Assembly (NCBI RefSeq): GCF_900007165.1
Contig: NZ_CYGY02000011.1
Span: forward strand, 62,001 to 126,000
Length of the DNA stretch: 64,000 nt
Reading direction: 5' to 3'
From: Paraburkholderia piptadeniae
GTDB taxonomy: Bacteria; Pseudomonadota; Gammaproteobacteria; Burkholderiales; Burkholderiaceae
Part shown: positions 18,161 to 27,976 of the stretch, piece after piece
Numbering within the stretch: the stretch's first letter is position 1
Layout of the letters: the number at the start of each line of letters is the position of its first letter
Position numbers and translations under genes: made by a program
The notes under the pieces: model-generated
Seen by the model: the letters and a program-made list of their open reading frames with translations, nothing else
Database searches by the model: none
Told to the model about the DNA's origin: nothing

Positions 18161-21100
18161 CTAGCTACCTGCCCCTTGGTCCCATTGCAAGGCACCTGCC
18201 TCCTCCGCCATTTCACCGAGCAACACCCTCGCTTGCCGCAAGTCGGCGGTGTCGGCACCTTCAGTGAAGACGTCGCACACCCGGTTCAGCATCCGCCCCG
18301 CTGCGGCTGTCCTGCCCTGCTTTCGCCACAGGCGAGCCAGGCTCACAGTTGCGCGCAGCTGCAGCGACGTCGCGCTTTGGTCGGCCGCGATCGCGATTGC
18401 CTTCTGAAAGCATGCTTCCGCTTGTTGCTGGTCCGTGGATTCGCGCGTTCGATCGGTCGGATGCGCAAGGAGCAATTCCCCCTTGAGCCGATGCAGTTCC
18501 GCTTCGTGAAAATGCTCCCCTGTCTTGTCGACTATGGTCAGCGCGTCGGACAGCGCGCCAAGTCCCTCGGAAACTCGCCCGATGCGCCCGCAGGCTGCGG
18601 CACGCAGAGCCAGAAAATAAGAGTGCGAGAGCTCAGCGCCCGTAGCCAGGTACGCCGCGAGTCCTTGAGTCATCTGTCCGATGCCTTCATCCGCGTCATC
18701 CTGCTCGATCAGCGACGAGCCGCGGAGGATCGTTCCCCAAGCCAGGTAGTACGGAAAACCCTGTTCGGTCGAGAGCGTGATAGTAGCCTCGGCGCATTCC
18801 TGCGCCAGTTGTGGTTCCTGCCGGATCAGCCGCAGCATGGCCGCGGCCATAAGCGCGAACGCCAGGCTGAACGGGTGAGAGCTCTTGTGGGCAAGGGAAA
18901 GGGCCTCCCGGCTTCGCTCAATGGCCTGATCGGGATAGCCCAGATACCACTGGGTCCAGGCAGCGATGCTCAACGTGCGCACCCCCGGATCCATGCCGTA
19001 GACAAAGGCATGAGCATGATGCTGTTCGGGGACGTAGCGCGCGCGCAGTTGCTCCTGGTGCTCACGCGCAGCGACGAAGTCGCCCTGAAAGAACGAACTC
19101 GATCCAAGTGCACTATGCGCCTCGACCAACAAATCCGGATCGTGCGCATTGCACGCGACCCGCAGTAGCCGCTCGCCTAGCTCCCGCGCAGTCGCGTAAT
19201 CCGCGCGCAATGAATAGTACGTCCGCAGGCCGAACTGCACGGGAAAGAGCTGCGAGCTATCACCAATCTGTTCGCACAGCGCCAGCGCACGCGTATACGT
19301 TGCTTCCACTTCCGGCGAAGCATAACCGCGCGCCGCCATCAACGCGGGACCGAGCGACAGCCGTAGTGTCAGTTCCTGACGGGCGCGTTCGGGCGTGTCG
19401 GGCAAGCGTTCAAGCAACGCCAGGGCCGTGCGGAGGTGCCGCATCGCTTCGAGACTGGCCGAACGCTCCAAGGCCTGCTGCCCCGCGCGGTGCAGGTACT
19501 CGACGGCTTTTTGCGAATTGCTGCTGAGGCTGTAGTGGTGTGCCAGCTCGCTGCAATACTCGTTGAGCCGGCCGGCATAGAGTGCCTCGATGGCCTGCGC
19601 AGTGCGCTCGTGCAACAGACTGCGTTGCTCAGAGAGCAGCGAGCTGGCGGCGACCTCCTGCGTCAGCGCATGCTTGAACGTGTATTCGATTTCCGGGAAG
19701 GCCGGTCGCTCGTAGATGAACTCCGCCGCCTCCAGACGAGATAGCAGGCGGCGCAACTCGTCTTCCGTTTGCTCGACGATCTGCCGGATCAAACTCCAGG
19801 CAAACTCCTTGCCGACGATCGCCAGGTGTTGCAGCAACGTCTTCTCCGCGATGGGCAGCCGATCCATCCGTGCGGCCAGCACACCATGCACGGTAGTCGG
19901 GATGTGCAGCGCAGCCGGCGTCTTCGCTATGCGGTAATGGCCGGACTCGCCGAGCAGCGCGCCTTCCTCGACCAGGGTCTGGACCACCTCTTCCATGAAG
20001 AATGGGTTGCCTTCAGTCTTTTCGAGGATGCGTTGCTTCAGCGGCATGAGGCCGGGTTCATCGCCCAGAAGTACGCTGAGCAGATCTTGCGCTTCGGCCG
20101 GCCCGAGTGAGTCGAGCCTCACCTGGCAATAGTTGTCGCTGCTACTCCAGCCAGGGCGATAATCGGGCCGAAAGTTCACGAGCAGGATGATCTGGGCACT
20201 CGCCACGCGGTCGATCAGGAACGCAAGGAAAGCTTCCGTCTCGCTGTCCAGCCATTGCAAATCCTCGAATAGCAGTTGAACCGGCTGGTTCAGGCTCTCC
20301 CGCTCCAGCAACCGCCTGATCGCTTCGAACGTTCGGTCTCGCCTGATTTGGGCGTCCATGGTCGCGACCGCCGAATCCGGCTCACCGATGCCCAGCAGAT
20401 AAAGCACGTACGGCACAAGGTCTTCGAGGCCGCGTTCGAGCGTCAATACGCGTCCAGTGACTTTCTCACGGCACCGTCGCTCGTCGTCCTGCGCGGTGAT
20501 CTGGAAGTAGTTCCTCAAGAGCTCGATCAGGGGCAAATAGGGAAAGGCCTTGCCATGCGACACGGAGAACGTTTCCAGTACCAGGCAGCCGCGCCGCGAG
20601 CGCACCTTGAACTCATGGAACAGACGCGACTTCCCGACGCCGGCCTCGCCCACCACACCGACGATTTGCCCGTGCCCCGCCGTCGCCTGTCCGAGAGCGC
20701 CGTGCAGCCGCTCCAGTTCCGTCTCTCGGCCCACGAACCGGGCCAGGCCACGATGTGCCGCCACCTGCAGGCGGGTTCGCAACGCGCCAAGACCGAGCAG
20801 TTCGTATACCTCCAGCGGCTCCTGAATGCCTTTGATCTGGGTGGCGCCCAGTGCCTTGAACTCGAAATACCCCACGGTCAGCTTGTGCGTCGATTCGCTG
20901 ACAAGTATGGAAGAGAGCGCGGCGATCGTCTGCATTCGCGAGGCGATGTGGATTGTGTGTCCGACGGGATCATAATCCGTACGCAGGTCGTCCTTGCGGA
21001 TCGAGCGGACCACGACCTCGCCCGTGTGGATGCCCACGCGAATTTGCAGCGGAATACCTTCCTGCAGACGGACCCGGTCAGCATGATGGCGCATCGCGTC

Positions 21101-21607
21101 CTGCATGCGCAGCGCCGCGTAAAGCGCCCGCTGAGGATGATCCTCGTGCGCGATAGGGGCACCGAAGAGTGCGAGGATGCCGTCGCCCAGTGACTTCGCC
21201 ACGAAACCCTCGTAATAATGGACGGCCTCCATCATCAGTGCGATGACGGGAGCGATCAGACGATGGGCATCTTCCGGGTCCCGTTTATGGATCAACGCAG
21301 TCGATCCGGCCATGTCGGCAAAAAGGGCTGTGATTGTCTTGCGTTCGACCGCCGTTCCTTGCTGGGCTTCGATTGCGGCCTGCTCGGCGCGAATGCGCTC
21401 GGCCAAATGGGGCGGCGTGTAATGAATGGGGGCTTTGGACGATGCCTGAAGCCCGTCGCCAACGGCCGCGCCGCATGCGCTGCAAAAGCGCGCGGTCGCG
21501 CTCAGCTCATGGCCGCACCGCGAGCAGATTCGTGCCAGCCTGGTTCCGCACTGTTCACAGAAATTGGCCCCAGCGGTATTTTCGAAACCGCAATCCGCGC
21601 AGCGCAT
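18161..21607 (-). CDS. Zinc-ribbon/class III nucleotide cyclase/AAA ATPase/TPR signalling protein
   Basis: About 1148 residues. Two zinc ribbons open the protein (CADCG...CEQCG and CSRCG...CSACG). A class III adenylate/guanylate cyclase catalytic domain follows, with metal Asp positions in FADMAGST and LGDGILALFG and the VGIHTGEVV core. An AAA/STAND-type NTPase has Walker A GEAGVGKSR and Walker B-like LLFEDLQWLD. The C-terminal 450 residues are TPR-like helical repeats. The ATG before CADCG was chosen; a GTG six codons earlier, also with a GGAGG site, is possible. It probably makes cyclic nucleotide in response to a signal sensed through the repeats; whether it is active is unknown. Confidence 0.9.
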   Translation of the reverse strand: MRCADCGFENTAGANFCEQCGTRLARICSRCGHELSATARFCSACGAAVGDGLQASSKAPIHYTPPHLAERIRAEQAAIEAQQGTAVERKTITALFADMAGSTALIHKRDPEDAHRLIAPVIALMMEAVHYYEGFVAKSLGDGILALFGAPIAHEDHPQRALYAALRMQDAMRHHADRVRLQEGIPLQIRVGIHTGEVVVRSIRKDDLRTDYDPVGHTIHIASRMQTIAALSSILVSESTHKLTVGYFEFKALGATQIKGIQEPLEVYELLGLGALRTRLQVAAHRGLARFVGRETELERLHGALGQATAGHGQIVGVVGEAGVGKSRLFHEFKVRSRRGCLVLETFSVSHGKAFPYLPLIELLRNYFQITAQDDERRCREKVTGRVLTLERGLEDLVPYVLYLLGIGEPDSAVATMDAQIRRDRTFEAIRRLLERESLNQPVQLLFEDLQWLDSETEAFLAFLIDRVASAQIILLVNFRPDYRPGWSSSDNYCQVRLDSLGPAEAQDLLSVLLGDEPGLMPLKQRILEKTEGNPFFMEEVVQTLVEEGALLGESGHYRIAKTPAALHIPTTVHGVLAARMDRLPIAEKTLLQHLAIVGKEFAWSLIRQIVEQTEDELRRLLSRLEAAEFIYERPAFPEIEYTFKHALTQEVAASSLLSEQRSLLHERTAQAIEALYAGRLNEYCSELAHHYSLSSNSQKAVEYLHRAGQQALERSASLEAMRHLRTALALLERLPDTPERARQELTLRLSLGPALMAARGYASPEVEATYTRALALCEQIGDSSQLFPVQFGLRTYYSLRADYATARELGERLLRVACNAHDPDLLVEAHSALGSSSFFQGDFVAAREHQEQLRARYVPEQHHAHAFVYGMDPGVRTLSIAAWTQWYLGYPDQAIERSREALSLAHKSSHPFSLAFALMAAAMLRLIRQEPQLAQECAEATITLSTEQGFPYYLAWGTILRGSSLIEQDDADEGIGQMTQGLAAYLATGAELSHSYFLALRAAACGRIGRVSEGLGALSDALTIVDKTGEHFHEAELHRLKGELLLAHPTDRTRESTDQQQAEACFQKAIAIAADQSATSLQLRATVSLARLWRKQGRTAAAGRMLNRVCDVFTEGADTADLRQARVLLGEMAEEAGALQWDQGAGS

Positions 21608-21953
21608 ATCGCCTCTCGACTTCACCGGGCCTCCGGTCGATTAGACGCCGAATCTACTGACACTTCAAGGCAGATTCGACGCCCGATTGGCAACCGATGA
21701 TCGCGGGACTACGGCTGCCGCTTTCCAGCGCCGACGCTCACAGAGACGGCAGGCCGCAGATGACCGCGACCGATGCCGCTCGCTCGTCGTCGCGTGGAAG
21801 CGCCCGGCGGGATCGCCCCAAGTTCATTGGAACCGGTCTTCAGGGATACTGCGCGCACTGCCCGCCTGTTCAACTACGCCGCGCCCACATGCTTGCCGCA
21901 ACCACGCATCTGTATCAGGATCGAGTCGCGTCCTCGAAAAAGCGCGAACGTCC
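21608..21953. other. Intergenic region upstream of the cyclase gene
   Basis: No gene is supported. It includes the leader of the cyclase gene on the reverse strand and the leader of the small forward frame that follows. Confidence 0.4.
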
Positions 21954-22334
21954 ATGACAAACGATCCTGATCTCGATCCTGCTGCGGACTCCGACCAACC
22001 GAAACGCCCAGACGGCATGACGTTGCGGCAGATTCACGAACAGGTGCGGAAGGCGAGCGTCGTATGCTCGCACGACACTATCAATCGGTTTCAGACAGAA
22101 CTGATTTCTGAACATATGACAGCGAAGGCGCAAGGAGCCGCTGCCACTACGGCGACCTCCACGTCCGGAACGTGGCTACTGGCGCCAGAAAAACTGCCGC
22201 AGCGGCCAAGGGCAGGTAATCAGGAGATTGTTCGACGCGTCGATCGTCTCCGGCGTGACCCAAGTCCGCGCCTGCCTCATGCCGCCCCGCCCACGTGTGA
22301 ACTGGTGACGGAACTGTCGCATAATCGACAGTAG
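21954..22334 (+). CDS. Possible hypothetical protein (126 aa)
   Basis: The first 65 residues (MTNDPDLDPAADSDQPKRPD then MTLRQIHEQVRKASVVCSHDT) have protein-like helical composition. The C-terminal half looks degenerate and Arg/Pro-rich. No strong ribosome-binding site is seen. It could be a small Burkholderiaceae protein that ends earlier in other strains, or a frameshifted remnant. No family recognised. Confidence 0.33.
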   Translation: MTNDPDLDPAADSDQPKRPDGMTLRQIHEQVRKASVVCSHDTINRFQTELISEHMTAKAQGAAATTATSTSGTWLLAPEKLPQRPRAGNQEIVRRVDRLRRDPSPRLPHAAPPTCELVTELSHNRQ

Positions 22335-22570
22335 CTGCGGATGACGGCCCTGTCCTCACTCATAAAGACACGCAGCTCGTGCTGCCCAAAGGAAGTACGG
22401 CGAGACAAACGGCAGGACGTATGGCAGAATCCCCCGGCAAACGGCTGCGGCGCCCGACGCGGGAAAAGTAGCAGCGCCGCGGAAGTGACTCTGGCAGCGG
22501 CAAAAAGGGGCTCTGTTTCGAGATGCCATCCGTGCCAGGATGATTTTGCTCACCGCGCCGAGGAGACCGC

Positions 22571-22834
22571 ATGGCAGTCCGTAACCTCACCGAATTTTCG
22601 TGGGACGAACAGGAAGACGTCAAAGCCGTGCTTGCGAGCCGGGGACTCGATCTGCGGGAATTCGAGATCACGGACAATGATGACGATCCGGCGGACGGCA
22701 GGAAAGGCGCGATCCGGAAGATCTCGGTAACGCGGCTCACCAACGGCAAGACGGCGATCTACGACACCGATCACTTCGCCACCTGGCTCACGGATTTCGC
22801 CGACGCTCTGGAAGCGGGCGAGTTCGAAGACTGA
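22571..22834 (+). CDS. Conserved-looking small hypothetical protein (87 aa)
   Basis: An acidic 87-residue protein (MAVRNLTEFSWDEQEDVKAV) with an excellent GAGGAG ribosome-binding site at 22558-22563, seven bases upstream. It is rich in Asp/Glu (ITDNDDDPADGRKG, DALEAGEFED) and has no signal peptide or membrane segment. The composition and third-position GC bias say it is real. Function unknown. Confidence 0.75.
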   Translation: MAVRNLTEFSWDEQEDVKAVLASRGLDLREFEITDNDDDPADGRKGAIRKISVTRLTNGKTAIYDTDHFATWLTDFADALEAGEFED

Positions 22835-23143
22835 GGTCGCAGCGTTTGCGCGTTACGTCAACCGTAGACGTTCCTTCGACCCGCATCACGTTGGCGGCAT
22901 CAGCCTCAACCAAGGGAAATGACTGTTTGTCTTAAGGACTGTTGGACGCCCGCCCTCGCCCACACCTGTTAGCGTGTGTTGGAGCGAGCGGGCAGGTGCG
23001 TACAGCAATCCTTACCAAGAGCGGCGGACTGACGTTCGCTAGGACTAGAGGATAAGACGACTTGGCTCAGGAAGGTTCGCGGCGCAGTGTGTATCGTTGC
23101 TAGTTGATAGCATCGGGCTGCACCGGGGTGAAGCCCGGCGGCT
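22835..23143. other. Intergenic region with weak hairpin
   Basis: No gene is seen. An imperfect inverted repeat (CTCGC-CCACAC around a short loop with GTGTG and GCGAG) lies near 22955-22987 and could end transcription of either neighbour; no T-run accompanies it. Confidence 0.35.
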
Positions 23144-24199
23144 TCACGGTCCGGTCTTGCCGGAATCAACGTTCGAGTGCTCGACGAGCGCCTTCGCTCC
23201 GGTGCTGCTCGAATCGATTGACAGCGCATTACTGGCGTTTTGCCAAACGCACTGCCGCCGTTCCTCTCCGGCGCAACTGCGTGCCGCCTTCAATGCCGCA
23301 TCACGAGCCCTTTCCCGCGAGACCAGCTCCATTTTCATCAGGAGTGCATCGCGATTGTCCGGCTGCAGAGAAAGCGCCCAATAGACCCCTGATCGGGCCG
23401 TACGCAAGTCGTTTTTCTCGAGACCGTCGTGCGCTCGCGCAAGCGCAAGCGAGATCAGCCTGTGATGTCTGCCTCCATATCCCCGGTCATTTGACCTCGC
23501 GTACTGTGATGATGTTTCTTCGTTTTGCGAAGCAGAGAATGATGCCTGAGACGGTCGCGACGCCGCGGTAGAAGCAGTCATAGCAGGCGTCACCGACGAA
23601 GCGCCAGTCGTGGGCGGCACAGCGGTCGTTATTGTCGGCCTTTCCTCCGTTGCAGGATTTTGCGGAGTGATCGAGCCTCCCGTCGCCTCCGAGCCTTGGG
23701 CGGTGGTCGGACCCTGTGCGATGGTCGAGGCCGGGTTATGACGATCCATGTCATCCGACGTCACGGTGCCTTGCACGATACTCGATCTCGCCCGCTGATC
23801 GCGCGTGTCGGAATCGACAGACCGGTGCAAAAGTACCGCTCCGCCGAAAAGCACGACGACTGCCGGCAACATCAGCACCGCGCCCGTTTTTAGGCCCCGA
23901 CGACCGGCACCGCTGCGCATTGGCGGACGAGCGCCGCCATAGCTATGATCGGTATCTGCCAACTGGAAAAAAGGTGTCGACCGCCACGGCCACAGCCGCC
24001 GGTCACGCAAAATGTTGGCACGCACGGACGCTGCGCGCGTCGCTGCGACACGAGGTTTCTTCTTCGGCGCACGATCGCCGAACGCAAGCCGAGCAGGTAC
24101 GCCGCAGTGGGGACAGAAAGAAACCGTCCCCGATACCCTGCCGCCGCATCGCGCGCAGGTTGCCGGAAAAATCGGGCCATGTGCGGTTTGATCACCCAC
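23144..24199 (-). CDS. Zinc-ribbon protein with one membrane segment
   Basis: A 351-residue protein. The N terminus carries a zinc ribbon (CARCGGRVSGTVSFCPHCG), followed by a basic region, a single transmembrane helix (GAVLMLPAVVVLFGGAVLL), a Thr/Ser/Pro-rich linker and a C-terminal helical domain (ALARAHDGLEKNDLRTARSG, ALSLQPDNRDALLMKMELVSRERARDAALKAARSCAGE) that resembles TPR helices. A GTG preceded by AGGAG with an 8-base gap was chosen; an upstream GTG at 24238 has no such site. The domain layout suggests a cytoplasmic metal-binding head and periplasmic tail. Function unknown. Confidence 0.75.
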   Translation of the reverse strand: MGDQTAHGPIFPATCARCGGRVSGTVSFCPHCGVPARLAFGDRAPKKKPRVAATRAASVRANILRDRRLWPWRSTPFFQLADTDHSYGGARPPMRSGAGRRGLKTGAVLMLPAVVVLFGGAVLLHRSVDSDTRDQRARSSIVQGTVTSDDMDRHNPASTIAQGPTTAQGSEATGGSITPQNPATEERPTITTAVPPTTGASSVTPAMTASTAASRPSQASFSASQNEETSSQYARSNDRGYGGRHHRLISLALARAHDGLEKNDLRTARSGVYWALSLQPDNRDALLMKMELVSRERARDAALKAARSCAGEERRQCVWQNASNALSIDSSSTGAKALVEHSNVDSGKTGP

Positions 24200-24700
24200 G
24201 TCAAAATCTCCTGAAAAAGTGGCCGATGCGACGGGCACAGATAGCGCTCGATTCGATATGCAACATAGCGTTCATTGCGACGACGGGACCAAATCGAACC
24301 GCGAGTCCAATATCAGGCAGCGGGGGAGCAGCGTCAACCCCGACATGGCGAGTTCATGTCAGACAATACCCGCGCACGGACGAGAGCGAACCAGGACGAG
24401 AGCCGCCGAATGCGAACATGTCAATACGTCAATGGCGCGTGCAACGCGCCTTCGACGATGTACTCGCGCCGTCCGTGCCGTCTTCCTGCACGGTAGCGAA
24501 TCCCAATTCGTCGGACGACACTGACGCCTTCGCAGAGCGAGGATCCGGCATTAGCCAGTCCGATCGGTGTGCACGCGTGCGGCCGTACGACTTCACGTGA
24601 GTCCTTCCCGATACAAAATTGCGGGCATCGGTCAGCGGCCTGTGGTCGGCAATCCGGGCGGGAGCGCGCGCTGTCAATACGTCGCGACATTGGTTGTCAT
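24200..24700. other. Divergent intergenic region
   Basis: About 500 bases between the zinc-ribbon gene (reverse) and the DUF2242 gene (forward). Frames here are Arg-rich and without start sites. It should hold the promoters of both genes and possibly the damaged 5' end of the DUF2242 gene. Confidence 0.4.
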
Positions 24701-25330
24701 GTGACAACCTTATCGTCGCAGGAAATATCTGCTTGCTCGACACCAAAGCCGCTCTACCAGCAAGAACAGTTTGACGCGAGCGACAGCCCTTATATGCATA
24801 GATTCGCCGCGAAAACAGAGCCCGCATGCGAAGCCGCGCGGCGTGCGTTGCTCAGTCAGAGGTACATCGCCAGTTCGACGAAGCCCGATTCGGTGGATGG
24901 CTCGAAAAATTTTCAGCCTGACAACGATTCGCACGCGGTGATCGAAATCCACGTGGTATGCATGACCGACGGCCTCAAAAGCAACAGCAGTACCGCGTAC
25001 GTGAACGCGGCGCAGGATCGCTATGCGCTGAAGAAGAGCAACACTTCGGCCAGCGTTGGGCTGAGCGTGTTCGGATCCCTGTCGCTGCCGATTGGCTCAA
25101 GCGATGATTCGATGGTAAAGGTCGCGAGTGAGACGATTCCCGCCGGCGTGTTCTATCAGCGTTTCTTTGCGCTGGTGGACAATTACCTGAAGGCCGACGC
25201 CGCGCAACCGGCCGACGTTGCTGCCGCTGCAACTCCCAAGGAGCCGCTGCCGTCAATGAACGATGCTGTACCTCCGATTGGTGCAGCACAGACAGGTGAT
25301 GATTCGCAGAAGGCGACGACCACCAAGTAG
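24701..25330 (+). CDS. DUF2242-like lipoprotein with degenerate 5' end
   Basis: The frame encodes a protein matching the DUF2242 family as known from Burkholderiaceae: KPLYQQEQFDASDSPYMHRF, CEAARRALLSQRYI, NAAQDRYALKKSNTSASVG, SLSLPIGSSDDSMVKVASETIPAGVFYQRFF. A lipobox-like ISAC precedes STPKPLYQQ, as expected for the mature start, but the hydrophobic signal helix that should come before it is missing: the 15 upstream residues (VTTLSSQE) are polar and no ATG exists. A GTG is used here only as a formal start. The 5' end may be frameshifted or replaced, making this a possible pseudogene. The C-terminal 45 residues are an Ala/Pro-rich tail. Confidence 0.6.
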   Translation: MTTLSSQEISACSTPKPLYQQEQFDASDSPYMHRFAAKTEPACEAARRALLSQRYIASSTKPDSVDGSKNFQPDNDSHAVIEIHVVCMTDGLKSNSSTAYVNAAQDRYALKKSNTSASVGLSVFGSLSLPIGSSDDSMVKVASETIPAGVFYQRFFALVDNYLKADAAQPADVAAAATPKEPLPSMNDAVPPIGAAQTGDDSQKATTTK

Positions 25331-26344
25331 CGTTGACGTAGCGTGCACTCGAACTTGCCCGATCCGCATTCTGTCCGCTGACCATTCGATGCGGTCAGAA
25401 GATGGCCAGTCGCTCGCCACGTGGCGCTGCGCTTTCCCCACCTAACCGACGGCCCATTTCTCGAGTTCTGCGCGCTCCTGCACCTCCTCCGACTTTCCTG
25501 TTGTGTCAGTAACTGCACTTGAGCGTGCGCAGGAGCGAGTCGCTGTTATCGACTCCACAAATTATTTCGCGCTCAAGCGGTGTTGCAGGCCAACGATGGG
25601 TGCTGCCGACCACATGCGACGGGCCTCTTCTCCAATACCGGAGACAGGAACCAGCTTGCGTAAGCAATCGCATCACTGCACCTCACTCCTGCAGGTCGGC
25701 CTTCATCTTCCACTCCGCGGGCCTGTTTCGTTCGTGAAGCGGCGGTGTCGCTTCCCGCGCCGGGCTCTTTTTGCGTATGTTTCGGCGATTTGTGGGGAAA
25801 CGTACCGATAAGATGAAAAGGATCGCTCGTACACGCAGGTCGCTTACGAAAGTTAAGCGTTCTTGTGCGATGCGAACGTGCTGACGCCTTGGCTCCGAAG
25901 ACACAGTGCAGCGCACGCGAGCGACCCATGGTGACCTGAAAACCGTGCACGCTGCCTGGTACAATCATCGCAAAGGCCGAAGCCCAGGCGGCGGGTTGCC
26001 AGGACATCGTACCGAGACCTGATGCTCCCGGAAGTCATCGTTCGTTCGCCTCGTTTGACGTCACCTTCAGTCGTGAAGTGCTCTGCTGTCATGTTGAGGA
26101 AGAGCCATTTCTTCTCTCCGGCGGCACCGCGCGTTGTGTATCCGTCCGCAAGACGCTCCGGAAGGGACAATGCGGCGCCACGCCGCTCCCGCCGAACAGC
26201 CTTCCCTCTTCTAAGCGCCGCGACGTGTCCGCGCGCATCACGCGCCCGACGACGGAAAAATTCTTCAGCGTCAACCCATGTCGTCGATGTCGCGTTATAT
26301 GACCAGCGCCGAACTTTTTCAGGCGCAAAAAAATGGAGAATCAC
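25331..26344. other. 1-kb stretch without a supported gene
   Basis: Several overlapping frames of random composition are present on both strands; none has a recognisable family or a good start. The last bases hold the promoter and leader of the following exported protein. Confidence 0.5.
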
Positions 26345-26695
26345 ATGAAGACGATGTTCGCTGCTCTGGCTTCCGCCCTGCTCGTTTCGACGGCTTTCGC
26401 ACAAACTGCAGCACCCGCACCGTCGACCCCTGTGACGACGGCGACTCAGGCAGGCAAGGCTGACCTGAAGGCAGGCACCGAAGCACAAGCCGGCGCGACG
26501 AAGACGACGGCCGGCAAGGCATCTGGTGAAGCCAGCGTCAAGAAGATTCCCGTCGCGCATGCGAAGACCAAGGCACACAAGGTGAGCAAGAAGACGCACG
26601 CTGTCAAGGCGGGGCCCTCGAAGGTCAAGGCCGATGCAGGCAACGAGGCAAATGGCGCTGCCGCGAAGACCGATGCACCTGTGAAGACGCAATAA
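26345..26695 (+). CDS. Ala/Lys-rich exported protein (116 aa)
   Basis: Starts MKTMFAALASALLVSTAFAQ, a clear signal peptide with an AFAQ cleavage site, six bases behind a TGGAG site. The mature part is almost only Ala, Lys, Thr, Gly and Val (HAKTKAHKVSKKTHAVKAGP), strongly basic and without Cys or Trp. Similar low-complexity periplasmic proteins are common in Burkholderia relatives and resemble acid-shock or histone-H1-like tails. Function unknown. A weak hairpin with CGGGC/GCCCG arms (26704-26721) follows the stop. Confidence 0.75.
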   Translation: MKTMFAALASALLVSTAFAQTAAPAPSTPVTTATQAGKADLKAGTEAQAGATKTTAGKASGEASVKKIPVAHAKTKAHKVSKKTHAVKAGPSKVKADAGNEANGAAAKTDAPVKTQ

Positions 26696-27207
26696 AGGAC
26701 GATCGGGCACACACCGGCCCGTTGCTATTGGAATGCCGCACGGGGGGCCGAGTCCAGCGCTCGCCCCGTTTCGTTGGCGCTTCAGTCAACGGCTCCCTCG
26801 GCAGCCCTCCGGTTTTGCCATTGCAAGGATTGTTGCCATAGGTTGCGGCGTGCGTGCTTTTTGCTATTCAAGCACATTCGTTAGCATCACTAATGACGAT
26901 TAAATGCAATGCCTCGCTCTTCAAACGGGTGTCGCCTTTAGCCGCTCGGGCAGCCGTCGCGCCACTCATAGATGTTCCTTTTACAGTTCTCGATAACGGT
27001 GTATTGGCCGCGCGTAATGAACTGATTCGCCGTCGATTACGGCATTCCCCAAGATAGACACTTGCCCCATTTCGAGCCAGCATCAGTCGCGCAGCGTAGC
27101 CGAAACCAATCCGCTCAAGCGCTAGATGTCCAATTTGTAATCTTGGGGAAACGCCGCCGTTATCCGATGAGCAATGCGTGATAAGAAAGCGTCGTCTTAT
27201 CGTCGCA
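26696..27207. other. Intergenic region
   Basis: No gene is supported. The region 26860-27000 is less GC-rich than its surroundings. Forward frames of up to 67 codons are present but lack ribosome-binding sites. Confidence 0.4.
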
Positions 27208-27504
27208 TTATTGCGGACTCAGGCGGGTTCGCGTGCCATCGACGTGGCCGCGCGCACCCGGTTCGATGAGCGGGTGATACACGAATCCTTCAAGCAATAC
27301 CGCGAGTTGCACGGGGTAGGACGCTACATTGCATGTGCTCGACGGCGATCGGATGCCCTCTCCCGCGAAGGGGCTTTGCGATCGTTCCCATTCACTCGCC
27401 ATGCACCGGTGCAACGCAACTGCCTGAACAACGGCAAGCAGGCCGATCACCGTGGTCGTGGCGAGAACGGAACGCGTGGTGATGATAGCGCTGTAACGCA
27501 ACAT
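27208..27504 (-). CDS. Possible small membrane or exported protein (98 aa)
   Basis: The frame starts MLRYSAIITTRSVLATTTVIGLLAVVQAVAL with a hydrophobic helix that could be a signal anchor, and an ATGGAG site lies eight to nine bases before the ATG. The rest (EWERSQSPFAGEGIRSPSS) shows no known domain. Possibly real, possibly decayed at the C-terminal end. Confidence 0.4.
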   Translation of the reverse strand: MLRYSAIITTRSVLATTTVIGLLAVVQAVALHRCMASEWERSQSPFAGEGIRSPSSTCNVASYPVQLAVLLEGFVYHPLIEPGARGHVDGTRTRLSPQ

Positions 27505-27976
27505 GCTCGATCTCCATTCGGAAGTGGTTAGCGAAAGCTCTGCGCGCGCACTCGAAGAATAGAGCTTCAAACCTTATCGTCGGCTTAATTGGGCAGCTGC
27601 GAAAAGGATCGTCGCATCTCTGCGGAGCGAATGCGGTGGCAGGCCACGCCAATGAGACGTGCCCGAATCAATGCGACCGGCAACATAATTGTGGCCGCCC
27701 ACCGAACTCTCAGATGCGGAACCGGCTCGAGTCATGGAGCTTTGAAAGGTTAGAGCGGAATGCTGGGAAACTCGCATGATCCGTTCTTAGGGGGCCGCGC
27801 CGCAGCAGTGCGGCGCGGCTACCCGACCGGCCCACGTCGGTGGATCGGCCGCGACACGCCCATCGAGTACAACATGGTCGTCAAGAGCCACATCGATCCA
27901 TGCCATCATCGGCAGGCAACGCGGCCGCTCTCTACTCTGCTGCCTGGGCCGGTTCGGGCAAAAGCTTCGATGGGCC
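27505..27976. other. Intergenic region
   Basis: No supported gene; it lies between the small membrane-protein frame and the monooxygenase-like pseudogene. Confidence 0.35.

Noticed and set aside
18158..19168. 336-codon forward frame inside the cyclase gene region
   Set aside because: It is a shadow of the TPR part of the cyclase protein on the other strand.
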